DNA of 64,000 nucleotides from Clostridia bacterium (GTDB lineage Bacteria; Bacillota; Clostridia; Christensenellales; UBA1242), in assembly GCA_016297915.1 (NCBI GenBank), contig JAEDFU010000002.1:1-64000 (forward strand). The letters are read 5' to 3'. Within the stretch, counting starts at the first letter, position 1. Every line of letters starts with the position of its first letter. The notes beneath the pieces were generated by a model that was given only the letters and a program-made list of their open reading frames with translations, ran no database searches and was not told where the DNA came from. Below are positions 34,781 through 43,510 of this stretch, piece after piece. The position numbers and the translations under genes are program-made.

Positions 34781-35716
34781 ATGAACATAAGAGATTTAGC
34801 GTGCAAAAATATTTTAAAGAAAAAGATGCGCGCCGAAAATGATGCGGACATTATGCTTGGAAGGGTTCTTGAGAATGATGAAATAAGAGAGCTCTATTCT
34901 GAGTCCAAAAAACTAATTGTGGATATTGCAAAAACAGAGCTCGACGGCAAGACTGCTGTAGATTTGAAAGAGCAATACAATGCAAATAGAGACAAAATTG
35001 CAAACTTGCTTGTAAGTCTTGGATACAGCAAACAAGATCTTAAGCCTAAGTATAGTTGTGTAAGATGCAAAGATACTGGGGTGGTTGCAGGCAAAGATTG
35101 TGAGTGTCTCAAAAAAGAGATTAGCAGACTTATGGCAAAATTGAGTGGAGTGGACATTGCCAACTTTCCAAAGTTCAATGAAGATTACTCTTGCTTTGAG
35201 GACGAAAAATCTGCCAAGAAAATCTATGAGCTTATGTTTAAATTTGTAAATGAATTAGATAGTGTATCCAAAGACAATGTCTTGCTTGTGGGAGATACTG
35301 GAGTTGGCAAGACTCATCTGATGCAATGCATGGCTTCGCTTGCAATTCAAAAAGGATATATGGTCAAGTATACAACAGCATTTAATTTTAATCAGGAAAT
35401 GCTCAAATATCACATAGCAAACTTGGATGCCAGGGAGGATATTATTAATCCTTATCTTAAATCAGATATTTTGTTTATTGACGATTTGGGGAGCGAAAAC
35501 AAAATCAATTCCGTTACTAATGAGTACTTGTATTTGGTGCTAAATGAAAGAATGTTAAATCACAAAAAAACAGTTATTACAACTAATCTTAATCTTAAGC
35601 AAATTCAGGATAGCTATGGTGAGAGAATATTTAGTAGGTTGCTCCACAAAAAACAAAGTGTCAAGGTTAATTTGGGAAGTGTGGACTTAAGAACTGGACT
35701 CAAAGAAAACAAGTAA
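34781..35716 (+). CDS. DnaI/DnaC-like helicase loader ATPase
   Basis: 311-residue AAA+ ATPase. N-terminal helical part (~1-85) is followed by a Zn-type cluster CVRCKDTG...CECLK (~90-112) as in DnaI, which interacts with the replicative helicase. The AAA+ core has Walker A GDTGVGKTH (~171-179), Walker B ILFIDDLGSE (~228-237) and sensor TTNLNL followed by an arginine-containing GERIFSRLL. I use ATG 34781, with AAAGGA ten bases upstream; an in-frame TTG two codons earlier has poorer spacing. It pairs with the dnaD-like gene as in Bacillota primosome operons. Confidence 0.88.
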   Translation: MNIRDLACKNILKKKMRAENDADIMLGRVLENDEIRELYSESKKLIVDIAKTELDGKTAVDLKEQYNANRDKIANLLVSLGYSKQDLKPKYSCVRCKDTGVVAGKDCECLKKEISRLMAKLSGVDIANFPKFNEDYSCFEDEKSAKKIYELMFKFVNELDSVSKDNVLLVGDTGVGKTHLMQCMASLAIQKGYMVKYTTAFNFNQEMLKYHIANLDAREDIINPYLKSDILFIDDLGSENKINSVTNEYLYLVLNERMLNHKKTVITTNLNLKQIQDSYGERIFSRLLHKKQSVKVNLGSVDLRTGLKENK

Positions 35717-35736
35717 AATTTGTTTGTCAAAAAAAA

Positions 35737-35772
35737 TAAAACCATGGAAAGAGTAATCCATGGTTTTTTGTT
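35737..35772. terminator. Terminator after dnaI-like gene
   Basis: AAAACCATGGA (to ~35748) pairs with TCCATGGTTTTTT (35757-35768) over an 8-nt loop. The flanks suit both the plus gene and the convergent RsgI-like gene. Confidence 0.85.
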
Positions 35773-35812
35773 TGTGTACAAATACTTATTGACAATAACT
35801 TTTAGGTTTTTG

Positions 35813-36622
35813 TCACGAATAGTGTTTGTTTTGCCAAGTTGTGTAGGATTTGTCAAAGTTAATCATATAACTTTGTGCCTTGTTTTTTTGAAATTCGTCA
35901 AACTTGGACGAAAACTCTTGCTGGGACTTATTGGTAATTTTTTTCATGTGCTCATTATACTTTTCTCTATTGAAATCTATTAGTTTTGTCTTAAGTTCAA
36001 TCTGCTCTTCGGTTGGTTCAAACGAGTACTCGGAGTGGATATTGTTAACTATATCAATAAGTTCAACTTCGCTTAATTTGTTGAGCTCATTGGTGCTTTT
36101 GTCTGGTAGATAAGTTTGCATGGTTTTGATGAGCTTATACTTGTTTGCACAACAGACTTGGTTTTTCTTTTTTTCGTCAAACATGTTTCTGTCCTCATAG
36201 TTTTCAACTACTGCACAAAGAATTTCTTTTTCTCTAAAGAATGAATAGACACTTTGGGTTATATGAACATCTAGTGCCTGAGTTATTCCGTCAATTATGG
36301 TTATATTGACTGCGTTGTCATCTGCGTCGACATCAATGTATCCAGCCTTGCAACATATGTCCAAAAAATCCTCTGTTGCATCGGTTATGTCCATGCCTTT
36401 GTATTCGACTCCGGTTAGGAGTATCTCTGCATCCTCGTTAAGAGGCTTGTAACTTACAACTTTGAATTTTTTGTCGCATATAAATTCAATCTTGGGGTTG
36501 ATCTCAAGCAAGACATAATTGTAGTCATTTGCTGTAATGCCCGAAAAAATTATGTAGCCTACGGCGCTCAGCAAAATTGCACCAATAAATATTAAACAAA
36601 TTACAGTTGCTTTTTTTTCCAT
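35813..36622 (-). CDS. RsgI-like membrane protein, lacks anti-sigma domain
   Basis: 269 residues: one membrane helix at ~5-28 (VICLIFIGAILLSAVGYIIF), then an extracellular segment matching the middle domain of RsgI-type anti-sigma factors (YVLLEINPKIEFICD...VVSYKPLNEDAEILL...GMDITDATEDFL, ~35-100), then a Lys/Glu-rich helical tail. The N-terminal cytosolic anti-sigma (ZAS-like) domain of true RsgI is absent and no sigma-factor gene is adjacent. So a partner encoded elsewhere, or a different function, is implied. AAGGA lies 8 bases before ATG 36622. Two cysteine pairs (ICCK, VCCA) may form disulfides outside. Confidence 0.7.
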   Translation of the reverse strand: MEKKATVICLIFIGAILLSAVGYIIFSGITANDYNYVLLEINPKIEFICDKKFKVVSYKPLNEDAEILLTGVEYKGMDITDATEDFLDICCKAGYIDVDADDNAVNITIIDGITQALDVHITQSVYSFFREKEILCAVVENYEDRNMFDEKKKNQVCCANKYKLIKTMQTYLPDKSTNELNKLSEVELIDIVNNIHSEYSFEPTEEQIELKTKLIDFNREKYNEHMKKITNKSQQEFSSKFDEFQKNKAQSYMINFDKSYTTWQNKHYS

Positions 36623-36690
36623 AATAAATCCTTGAGGTAAACTATATACAATATTTTTTGTAAAACTTAAAAATATTATTCATGAGCGTT

Positions 36691-36719
36691 TTGTGTTTGG
36701 TTTGAGAGTGTGTTAAAAT
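36691..36719 (+). promoter_or_regulatory. Promoter of folD
   Basis: TTGTGT at 36691-36696, 17-bp spacer, TAAAAT at 36714-36719; AAAGGAG and ATG 36750 follow within 31 bases. Confidence 0.55.
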
Positions 36720-36749
36720 ATTTTAAATGTAAATTCAAAGGAGAAAGTT

Positions 36750-37595
36750 ATGGCGTTAGAATTAAACGGCAAGGTTTTGGCAGGATGTGTAGAGGCTGAA
36801 CTCGAAGAGCGTGTAAGAGGGGTTGTGGACAAACTTGGTTTCAAGCCTGTCCTTGCAACAATTTTGGTGGTAGACAATCCAGCAAGTGTTACATATGTCA
36901 AGATGAAAGCTAAGGCGTGCGAGCGAATAGGGCTTGAGTCACGCATTGTAAAATTAGACGAAAACACAACAACCGATGAGTTGCTTGCTCAGATTAAGAG
37001 CTTGAATGATGAAAAAAGGGTTTGTGGAATACTTTTGCAACACCCTGTGCCAAAGCAAATAGACGAGAGGGCGTGCTTTGATGCAATTAGACCAGACAAA
37101 GATGTAGACGGAGTCAATAGTCTGTCGTTTGGCAAAATGGCAATGGGTGAGCCAGCGTATGTTTCGGCAACTCCTTATGGTATTATTAGAATTTTGAAAC
37201 ACTATGGGATAGAACTAGCAGGCAAACATGCTGTTGTTGTTGGGCGTAGTGCAATCCTTGGCAAACCTGTTGCCATGCTACTTTTGAATGAAAACTGCAC
37301 CGTTACAATCTGTCATTCAAAAACAAAAAATCTGCCAGAAGTATTGAGGTCGGCAGATATTGTTGTTGGTTGTGTGGGTAAGCCAAACTTTATCCAAGCA
37401 GATTGGCTCAAAGAGGGCGTTGTCCTTGTTGATGCAGGTTACAACAAAGGAAATGTTGGGGATATAGATTTGGAAAACTGCATATCAAAATCCTCGGCAT
37501 ACACTCCAGTTCCAGGTGGTGTTGGCCCAATGACCATAAATTCACTTCTTTTGCAAACGGTCGAAAGCGCCGAAAAATTGGCGGATAAAAAGTAA
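36750..37595 (+). CDS. folD: Methylenetetrahydrofolate dehydrogenase/cyclohydrolase
   Basis: 281-residue bifunctional FolD interconverting 5,10-methylene-, methenyl- and 10-formyl-tetrahydrofolate with NADP. Family features: YVKMKAKACERIGL (~50-63; Tyr and Lys of the active site), GILLQHPVPKQID, the DVDGVN loop, Rossmann motif VVGRSAILGKP and the C-terminal PGGVGPMT. The expected PLP of typical 'QLPLP' is HPVP here. AAAGGAGA precedes ATG. It stands alone, six bases from the convergent small gene. Confidence 0.95.
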   Translation: MALELNGKVLAGCVEAELEERVRGVVDKLGFKPVLATILVVDNPASVTYVKMKAKACERIGLESRIVKLDENTTTDELLAQIKSLNDEKRVCGILLQHPVPKQIDERACFDAIRPDKDVDGVNSLSFGKMAMGEPAYVSATPYGIIRILKHYGIELAGKHAVVVGRSAILGKPVAMLLLNENCTVTICHSKTKNLPEVLRSADIVVGCVGKPNFIQADWLKEGVVLVDAGYNKGNVGDIDLENCISKSSAYTPVPGGVGPMTINSLLLQTVESAEKLADKK

Positions 37596-37600
37596 TCTTG

Positions 37601-37942
37601 CTATAACCACGAGGTTGCAGACTTTAAGTCGGTTTCAATCTTAATTTTTTTGGTATCAATCCAATCGTTAGTCAAAGTCAACAAACTTATGCTTGTTGGC
37701 TTTTTTAGGCTGTATTCAAGATCTCTTTTGAGCACCAAAAACGAGGTGTCGGACATTTTTAATTTATCAAAAATCTGCTCGTAACTGGCTTTGAGATTGA
37801 GTGTTTGCTCAAGTGTTTGGTTCAAAAATATGGCGTCATCTAAGTTGGAAGATAAGTACAACTTTTGTTTGCACCAAAAAAGGATTTTGAAAATATCCAC
37901 ATAATTATTAATAAGTTCCAACTTTTTTTTGCCTTGTAGCAC
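37601..37942 (-). CDS. Small hypothetical protein, 113 aa
   Basis: 113 residues, GTG start at 37942 with GCGAGGA seven bases before it, which makes a genuine gene likely. No signal or membrane segment. It is predicted mostly helical, rich in Leu/Lys (LINNYVDIFKILFWCKQKLYL...KASYEQIFDKLKMSDTSFL...) and looks like a four-helix bundle. The stop sits 6 bases from the folD stop, convergent with no terminator between. I do not recognise it. Confidence 0.55.
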   Translation of the reverse strand: MLQGKKKLELINNYVDIFKILFWCKQKLYLSSNLDDAIFLNQTLEQTLNLKASYEQIFDKLKMSDTSFLVLKRDLEYSLKKPTSISLLTLTNDWIDTKKIKIETDLKSATSWL

Positions 37943-38192
37943 CTAATTTCCTCGCATCTTTTTTATAAATATATGTAAATATTTGCTTTTTTATGTCACT
38001 TTTTGAACATAATCCAATTTTTTTTGTAAAATACGACACCATATTTTCTTTTTGGTTTTAAATCGTATTAAGTTATATTTTATCTTGTCTACACTTGTAA
38101 TTATTGACTAATTTTTGTATCCAAATTCACAATGCAACAATTATTCCCCACCACACCTACAAATTTTGGATATTTTTTCTATCTAAAAATGA

Positions 38193-38222
38193 TTGACTAT
38201 TAAGTGTAGATTATGATATAAA
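38193..38222 (+). promoter_or_regulatory. Probable promoter of polysaccharide locus
   Basis: TTGACT at 38193-38198, 18-bp spacer, TATAAA at 38217-38222. It lies in the 443-base gene-free stretch 37943-38386, which is strongly AT-rich. I see no other structure in that stretch apart from the ~160-nt untranslated leader this promoter implies. Confidence 0.5.
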
Positions 38223-38386
38223 TTTATAAGTGTGTTCGTCTATTATGTAGAGTTTGGAGTTAGCAAACAAGAACATGCTAAAACATATTTGGAGTTATTT
38301 GGTCAATGCACTTTTGCTGTGTATTGATATCTTTAATGGAGAACAAGTAATTTCCTTACATTTGATGATTGAGGGAATTGATAATA

Positions 38387-40276
38387 ATGAGTACTACTAA
38401 AGACAATAAGAATATTTATTTGGGCATCAACTCTTTGAAAATGGCTGTTTTTTTGCTGATTGATAGTGTTGCTGTTTTTTTATCTTATTTGTTTGGATTC
38501 TTAGTTGAATATGATTCACTAAATTACAAAATAGGTTTGTTTATTTTTTGTGTATTATTTTTTCAAATTGTAATGTTTGCTATTTGTGGTAATTACAAGA
38601 TCCTAACATCGCATTTTGGATTTGTTGATAGTCTTCGATTTATTTTTGTAATTACTGGTGCCAATACTATAGTTTGTTTAGTAAATAAACTTTTTCTGAC
38701 AAGCATTGTGAATCTTTCTGTTGTTGAATATATTTTGATAAATATTTGTGAGTGTGCAATTATTTTGCTATCGAGAGTTTTCAAAAGAATAGTGATTTTC
38801 TATTCCAACAATAAAAAGGATGCCATTCCTACTATGATTATTGGCGCAGGGTCTGGTGGCAAAGTTGCGTTTGAGGAGATTTACAGAAACGAGTCATATA
38901 ACAACAAAGTTGTTTGTTTTGTTGATGACAATACTCAAAAAACAGGTAAAACATATTTGGGTAGACCTGTTGTGGGGCCGATTTCTGAGTTGCATTCAAT
39001 TATTGAAAAATACAAAATAAGAGAAGTTGTTATTGCGATTGCTAATTTGGACAAGAGTAAGTTGAGAGGGATATTAAACCAACTTAAAGATGAGAAGGTT
39101 TTAATAAAACGATTGCCTCTATTGACAGAAATAGATATTAATACAAAAATTCAAATAAAGAATGTGTCGTTGCCAGAATTGTTGGGTAGAGAACAAATAG
39201 TTTTTGATACAACACAAATCAAAGAATTTTTACAAGGCAAAACAGTTTTGATTACTGGTGGTGGCGGTTCTATTGGTAGCGAACTTGCTAGACAATGCTA
39301 TGATTTTGGCGTGTCAAAGTTGATTCTATTTGATATTTATGAGAATGCTGTTTATAACATTCAACAAGAACTTGTAAGAAAAATGAAAGCTGACAAAAAA
39401 GATTTTAAATTGGAAACTTTGATAGGGTCGACTTATAATGAATTTAGAGTTGAAGAAATCTTCAAAAAATTTAAACCAGAAATAGTTTTTCATGCAGCGG
39501 CATATAAGCATGTTCCCTTGATGGAAGATTCTCCAGCTGAAGCAATAAGAACAAATTGTTTGGGAACATATAATGTTGCCAAGATGGCAGATAAGTACAA
39601 TACAAAAAAGATGGTATTGGTTTCAACGGATAAGGCTGTTAGGCCTACAAATACTATGGGTGCAACCAAAGCTTTTGCTGAAATGATAATTAGATTTTGG
39701 AATAACAAAAGTAAGCACACTTCTTATTCGGCGGTAAGATTTGGAAATGTGCTGGGATCTAATGGTTCTGTTATTCCACTATTTAAACAACAAATAGAAG
39801 AGGGCGGTCCTGTAACCGTTACACACAAGGAAATTACAAGATTTTTCATGACTATTCCAGAAGCGGTTTCGCTTATTTTGCAATCGGGCGTATTTGCTAC
39901 TGGTGGTGAAATATTTATTTTGGATATGGGCAAGCCAGTTAAGATATTAACTTTGGCGGAAAATGTAATTAAACAATGTGGATATCTTCCTTATGAGGAC
40001 ATTGATATTGTTTTTACTGGGTTAAGACCGGGTGAAAAATTATATGAAGAACTATTGATTGATGTATCCAAACATGAAAAGACTTCTAACGATAAAATTT
40101 ATGTGGAAAAGTGCACAAAAGTCTATCCTATGGATGAAAATATTAAGTATATATCTAAAGTGTTCAAAATGACTGATAATGACGAAATCAAAAAGTGTTT
40201 AAAGACTATTGTTACAAGTTACGAAGATTATATGGTTTTTAATGCAAAGGTGAAAAAAGATGCTAAGAAATATTAA
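38387..40276 (+). CDS. Membrane nucleotide-sugar 4,6-dehydratase (PglF/CapD-like)
   Basis: 629 residues. Four membrane helices (~18-135), a CoA-binding-like Rossmann domain (~145-265: IIGAGSGGKVAFEEI) and an extended SDR domain starting with ITGGGGSIGSELARQC (~289). The motifs FHAAAYKHVPLMEDSP and STDKAVRPTNTMGATK (~413-428, with Met-x3-Lys in place of Tyr-x3-Lys) define the PglF/CapD/FlaA1 dehydratases that turn UDP-GlcNAc into a 4-keto-6-deoxy sugar. I use ATG 38387, with GAGGG upstream, over an ATG six codons earlier. It heads the surface polysaccharide locus and supplies the substrate for the aminotransferase at 40568. Confidence 0.9.
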   Translation: MSTTKDNKNIYLGINSLKMAVFLLIDSVAVFLSYLFGFLVEYDSLNYKIGLFIFCVLFFQIVMFAICGNYKILTSHFGFVDSLRFIFVITGANTIVCLVNKLFLTSIVNLSVVEYILINICECAIILLSRVFKRIVIFYSNNKKDAIPTMIIGAGSGGKVAFEEIYRNESYNNKVVCFVDDNTQKTGKTYLGRPVVGPISELHSIIEKYKIREVVIAIANLDKSKLRGILNQLKDEKVLIKRLPLLTEIDINTKIQIKNVSLPELLGREQIVFDTTQIKEFLQGKTVLITGGGGSIGSELARQCYDFGVSKLILFDIYENAVYNIQQELVRKMKADKKDFKLETLIGSTYNEFRVEEIFKKFKPEIVFHAAAYKHVPLMEDSPAEAIRTNCLGTYNVAKMADKYNTKKMVLVSTDKAVRPTNTMGATKAFAEMIIRFWNNKSKHTSYSAVRFGNVLGSNGSVIPLFKQQIEEGGPVTVTHKEITRFFMTIPEAVSLILQSGVFATGGEIFILDMGKPVKILTLAENVIKQCGYLPYEDIDIVFTGLRPGEKLYEELLIDVSKHEKTSNDKIYVEKCTKVYPMDENIKYISKVFKMTDNDEIKKCLKTIVTSYEDYMVFNAKVKKDAKKY

Positions 40277-40282
40277 AAGTAA

Positions 40283-40564
40283 CGCAGTTTAGGGAACTTT
40301 GCTATTATAGATAATACTTGTTTAATTGGACACGATGTTAGAGTTGATGATTTTGTAACTATATATCCAGGAGCTATTGTTGCAGGAAATGTACACATTG
40401 GAAATAATTGTGAATTGGGAACTGGTTGCAATATTATACAAGGACTTGATATAGGAAAAAGAACAATTATTGGAGCAGGTGCTGTTGTGGTTAGAAATAT
40501 TCCAGAAAATTGTACGGCTGTGGGAGTTCCTGCTAAACCAATTAAATTTAGAGAGGAGAATTAA
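40283..40564 (+). pseudogene. 5'-truncated PglD/NeuD-type sugar acetyltransferase remnant
   Basis: Open from CGC 40283 to TAA 40562-40564 with no start codon. It is preceded in frame by two stops (40274, 40280). The ~93 residues are a clear left-handed beta-helix C-terminus: GNFAIIDNTCLIGHDVRVD, YPGAIVAGNVHIGNNCELGTG, IIGAGAVVVRNIP and VGVPAKPI. Intact PglD/NeuD proteins are ~200 residues, so the N-terminal half is gone. An ATG at 40260 in another frame gives ten codons (MLRNIKSNAV) and may be a leftover start. The site between the dehydratase and aminotransferase is where a PglD-type gene is expected. Confidence 0.8.
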
Positions 40565-40567
40565 TTT

Positions 40568-41698
40568 ATGGAAAAAAGAATACTACTTTCATCTCCAACT
40601 ATGTACGGAGATGAACAAAAATTTATAAAAGAAGCTTTTGATACTAATTGGGTAGCTCCACTTGGAAAAAATGTTGATGAGCTTGAACATGTTGTTGCTA
40701 ATTATTTGGGTGTCAAGGGTGCTTTGGCATTGTCGTCAGGCACTGCAGCACTTCACCTAGCCGTAAAACTTGCTGGTGTAAAAGCTGGAGATATTGTTAT
40801 TTGTTCCGATATGACTTTTGCTGCAACTGTTAATCCTGTGAGTTATGAAAATGGTACACAAGTGTTTGTGGATTCTGAGAGAGAAACTTGGAACATGAAT
40901 CCAAAAGCATTGGAATTAGCACTTAAAAAATATGGAAGTAAGGTAAAAGCCGTTATAGTGGTTAATCTATATGGTACTCCTGCTAAATTGAATGAAATCA
41001 AAGATCTTTGTGACAAATATAATGTTGTTTTGATTGAGGATGCTGCTGAAAGTCTTTCTGCTACATACAAGGGTAGACAAACTGGGACATTTGGCAAATA
41101 TAACGCTATTAGTTTCAATGGAAATAAAATCATTACAACATCTGGCGGTGGAATGTTGCTATCTGATGATGAAGAAGCAATCAAAAAAGCAAAATTTTGG
41201 TCCACACAATCAAGAGAGCCTGCTCCATGGTATCAACACAAAGAGCTGGGTTATAACTATCGTATGAGCAATATTGTTGCAGGTATTGGCAGAGGACAAA
41301 TGCTTCACTTGGACGAACACAAAAAACTCAAAAGAAATATTTATGATAGATACAAACAAGGATTTGAAGGTTTGCCAATAACAATGAACCCATATTTGCA
41401 AGATAGCGATCCTAACTTTTGGTTAAGTTGCATGCTTTTAGACAAGGAAGTTGTAGAATCAGGAAAAGTTACTCCTGAAATCGTTAGATTAAAACTTGAA
41501 GAGAATAATATTGAATCAAGACCTATTTGGAAGCCAATGCATATGCAACCTTTATACGCTGAGCATGATTACATTATTGTAGATGGTGACAATGTTGGTG
41601 AGGATATATTTGCAAGGGGTTTGTGTTTACCATCCGATGTTAAGATGACTGTTGAAGAACAAAACAAAGTAATAGAAATCATTAGAGGATTGTTTTAA
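40568..41698 (+). CDS. DegT/DnrJ-family sugar aminotransferase (PglE-like)
   Basis: 376-residue PLP enzyme that transaminates 4-keto sugars. Visible: LSSGTAALHLAVKLAGV (phosphate-binding), IEDAAESLSATYKG (Asp pairing with PLP N1), the Schiff-base lysine in SFNGNKIITTSGGGML (~183), and the C-terminal RPIWKPMHMQPLY. The segment around the lysine is typical of the UDP-4-amino-sugar forming PglE/PseC branch. GAGAGGAG precedes ATG 40568. The stop overlaps the next start by one base (TAATG). Confidence 0.92.
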   Translation: MEKRILLSSPTMYGDEQKFIKEAFDTNWVAPLGKNVDELEHVVANYLGVKGALALSSGTAALHLAVKLAGVKAGDIVICSDMTFAATVNPVSYENGTQVFVDSERETWNMNPKALELALKKYGSKVKAVIVVNLYGTPAKLNEIKDLCDKYNVVLIEDAAESLSATYKGRQTGTFGKYNAISFNGNKIITTSGGGMLLSDDEEAIKKAKFWSTQSREPAPWYQHKELGYNYRMSNIVAGIGRGQMLHLDEHKKLKRNIYDRYKQGFEGLPITMNPYLQDSDPNFWLSCMLLDKEVVESGKVTPEIVRLKLEENNIESRPIWKPMHMQPLYAEHDYIIVDGDNVGEDIFARGLCLPSDVKMTVEEQNKVIEIIRGLF

Positions 41699-42336
41699 TG
41701 TACAAGCACTTTTTAAAAAGAATATTTGATTTTTTAATCTCGCTTACCGCAATAATTTTTCTTTTGCCATTCTTTATTATTTTTACGCCAATTGTTGCAA
41801 TAGCAATGCATGGAAATCCATTTTTTATTCAGTATAGACCTGGCAAAAAAGGAAAAATATTTAAATTAATTAAATACAGGTCTATGACCAATAAAAAGGA
41901 TAAAGATGGGAATCTTTTGCCAGATGAGGTTCGACTTACAAAATTTGGAAAGTTTTTGAGAAAAACATCGCTTGATGAACTACCAGAACTATTTAATATT
42001 TTGTTTGGACAAATGTCTATTGTTGGACCTCGTCCATTACTTGTGAGATACTTACCTTATTATTCTGAAGAAGAGATGCATAGACACGATGTAAGACCTG
42101 GGCTTACGGGACTAGCACAAGCAAACGGAAGAAATACTGTTTCTTGGGATGAGCGACTTCAATTAGATGTTTATTATGCAAAAAATGTTACATTGTTAAT
42201 GGATATTAAAATAATTTTTACTACAATAAAAATTGTTTTAAAGAGAGAGGGGACTGAAATAAAAGATTTAGTAGCTTTTGATCAATATAAAAAGGGGAAA
42301 GAAAGTGAATTACTTGAAACTACTAAAAGAAAATAA
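41698..42336 (+). CDS. PglC-like initiating sugar-phosphate transferase
   Basis: 212 residues, bacterial sugar transferase family. It moves a sugar-1-phosphate onto undecaprenyl phosphate to start the repeat unit. One N-terminal re-entrant hydrophobic helix (~9-35) is followed by the catalytic core with KIFKLIKYRSM, DELPELFNILFGQMSIVGPRP and RPGLTGLAQANGRN, all diagnostic. The small size, lacking the four extra helices of WbaP, puts it with PglC, whose usual substrate is UDP-diNAc-bacillosamine. Translationally coupled to the aminotransferase. Confidence 0.92.
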   Translation: MYKHFLKRIFDFLISLTAIIFLLPFFIIFTPIVAIAMHGNPFFIQYRPGKKGKIFKLIKYRSMTNKKDKDGNLLPDEVRLTKFGKFLRKTSLDELPELFNILFGQMSIVGPRPLLVRYLPYYSEEEMHRHDVRPGLTGLAQANGRNTVSWDERLQLDVYYAKNVTLLMDIKIIFTTIKIVLKREGTEIKDLVAFDQYKKGKESELLETTKRK

Positions 42337-43507
42337 TTTTTGTACTCCTTGCTTCTTAGTACAAGAAGATATTATTAATCAGTTGGCAGATGATATAGAA
42401 GTGGCTCTAAAAAGTAAATGGAAGAATGGAATTATTGGCTATTCATTTAAAACCAATAACTTTCCATGGTTACTATCTTTCTTTAAGCAAAAGGGGTATT
42501 ATGCTGAAGTTGTATCGTCAGACGAATTTGAATTAGCAATAGCTATGGGCTATGCTTTTGATAGAATAATATTTAATGGACCCGTTAAAGAAAGAGAAAC
42601 TTTTGAAAAAGCTGTAATTAATGGTGCTATTGTAAACATTGATTCCAAGAGAGAACTTTTATGGTTGAAAGAATGTTATGCTAATGCAAAAGTAAAAACA
42701 AGAGTAGGTTTGCGTGTTAATTTTTGTCTTGAAAAATATTGTCCAAATGAATCCCAATGTGGAGATGAAGATGGTAGATTCGGATTTTCTTATGAAAATG
42801 GAGATCTTCAATCGGCAATAGGATTTTTGCGAGAAAATAACATTTGTATTAGTGGGTTACATTTGCATTGTAGTTCAAAAACAAGAAGTGTAAGAATTTA
42901 TCAAGCAATAGCTACTGTTGCAAAAGAAGTTATAGAAAAATATAATTTAGATTTAGATTATGTGGACATTGGTGGGGGTTATTTTGGAGGATTGCCAGAT
43001 AAACCTTCTTTCAATGATTATTTTTCGGCTGTTTACGATATTTTAAATCCTATTACTAATGCAAATTTAATAATTGAACCGGGTATGTCTGTGGTTGGTG
43101 CTGGAATTGATTATATTACTTCAGTTGTTGATGTTAAGAGTACTTTAAATAATCATTTTGCAGTACTTGATGGAAGTAGAATTCATATTGATCCAATTAA
43201 AAGAAAAACATCATACAGTTATGATATTATTTATAATAACAATGATAATATTGAAGTGAATGGTAAAAAACAGATTCTTTGCGGATTTACCTGTATGGAA
43301 GATGATAGATTTTTTTCAATAGAAAATGGTTTAGTATCAATTGGAGACAATGTGGTTTTTCATAAGGTAGGAGCTTATACAATGGGTTTATCTCCACAAT
43401 TTATTGAATTTTATCCAGCGGTTTATAGAGTTTCAAATGATAAAGTAGATTTGATTCGTAGAAAAGTTACGGCAAATGATTTTATTTTAATTAATAAAGG
43501 AGTGTAA
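42305..43507 (+). CDS. PLP-dependent decarboxylase-fold enzyme in polysaccharide locus
   Basis: 400-residue fold-type III PLP protein related to diaminopimelate/ornithine decarboxylases. Lysine in GIIGYSFKTNNFPWLL (the Schiff-base site), H in HLHCSSKTR, DIGGGYFGG (phosphate loop) and IEPGMSVVG are present. The usual C-terminal 'CES.D' cysteine region reads CGFTCMEDDRF here. Start GTG 42305 has AAAAGGGG upstream; the open frame continues 9 codons further back, overlapping the previous gene. It forms a run with an SDR (3 bases on) and an ATP-grasp ligase. In a glycan locus this suggests an amino-acid or amine building block; the substrate is unknown. Base composition drops markedly from here. 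Confidence 0.8.
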   Translation: MNYLKLLKENNFCTPCFLVQEDIINQLADDIEVALKSKWKNGIIGYSFKTNNFPWLLSFFKQKGYYAEVVSSDEFELAIAMGYAFDRIIFNGPVKERETFEKAVINGAIVNIDSKRELLWLKECYANAKVKTRVGLRVNFCLEKYCPNESQCGDEDGRFGFSYENGDLQSAIGFLRENNICISGLHLHCSSKTRSVRIYQAIATVAKEVIEKYNLDLDYVDIGGGYFGGLPDKPSFNDYFSAVYDILNPITNANLIIEPGMSVVGAGIDYITSVVDVKSTLNNHFAVLDGSRIHIDPIKRKTSYSYDIIYNNNDNIEVNGKKQILCGFTCMEDDRFFSIENGLVSIGDNVVFHKVGAYTMGLSPQFIEFYPAVYRVSNDKVDLIRRKVTANDFILINKGV

Positions 43508-43510
43508 CTT

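Noticed and set aside
36623..36749. THF riboswitch before folD
   Set aside because: The leader is only ~30 nt from the predicted promoter; too short and without the motif.
40277..40567. Intergenic region of polysaccharide locus as noncoding
   Set aside because: Translation in one frame gives an unmistakable hexapeptide-repeat acetyltransferase C-terminus.
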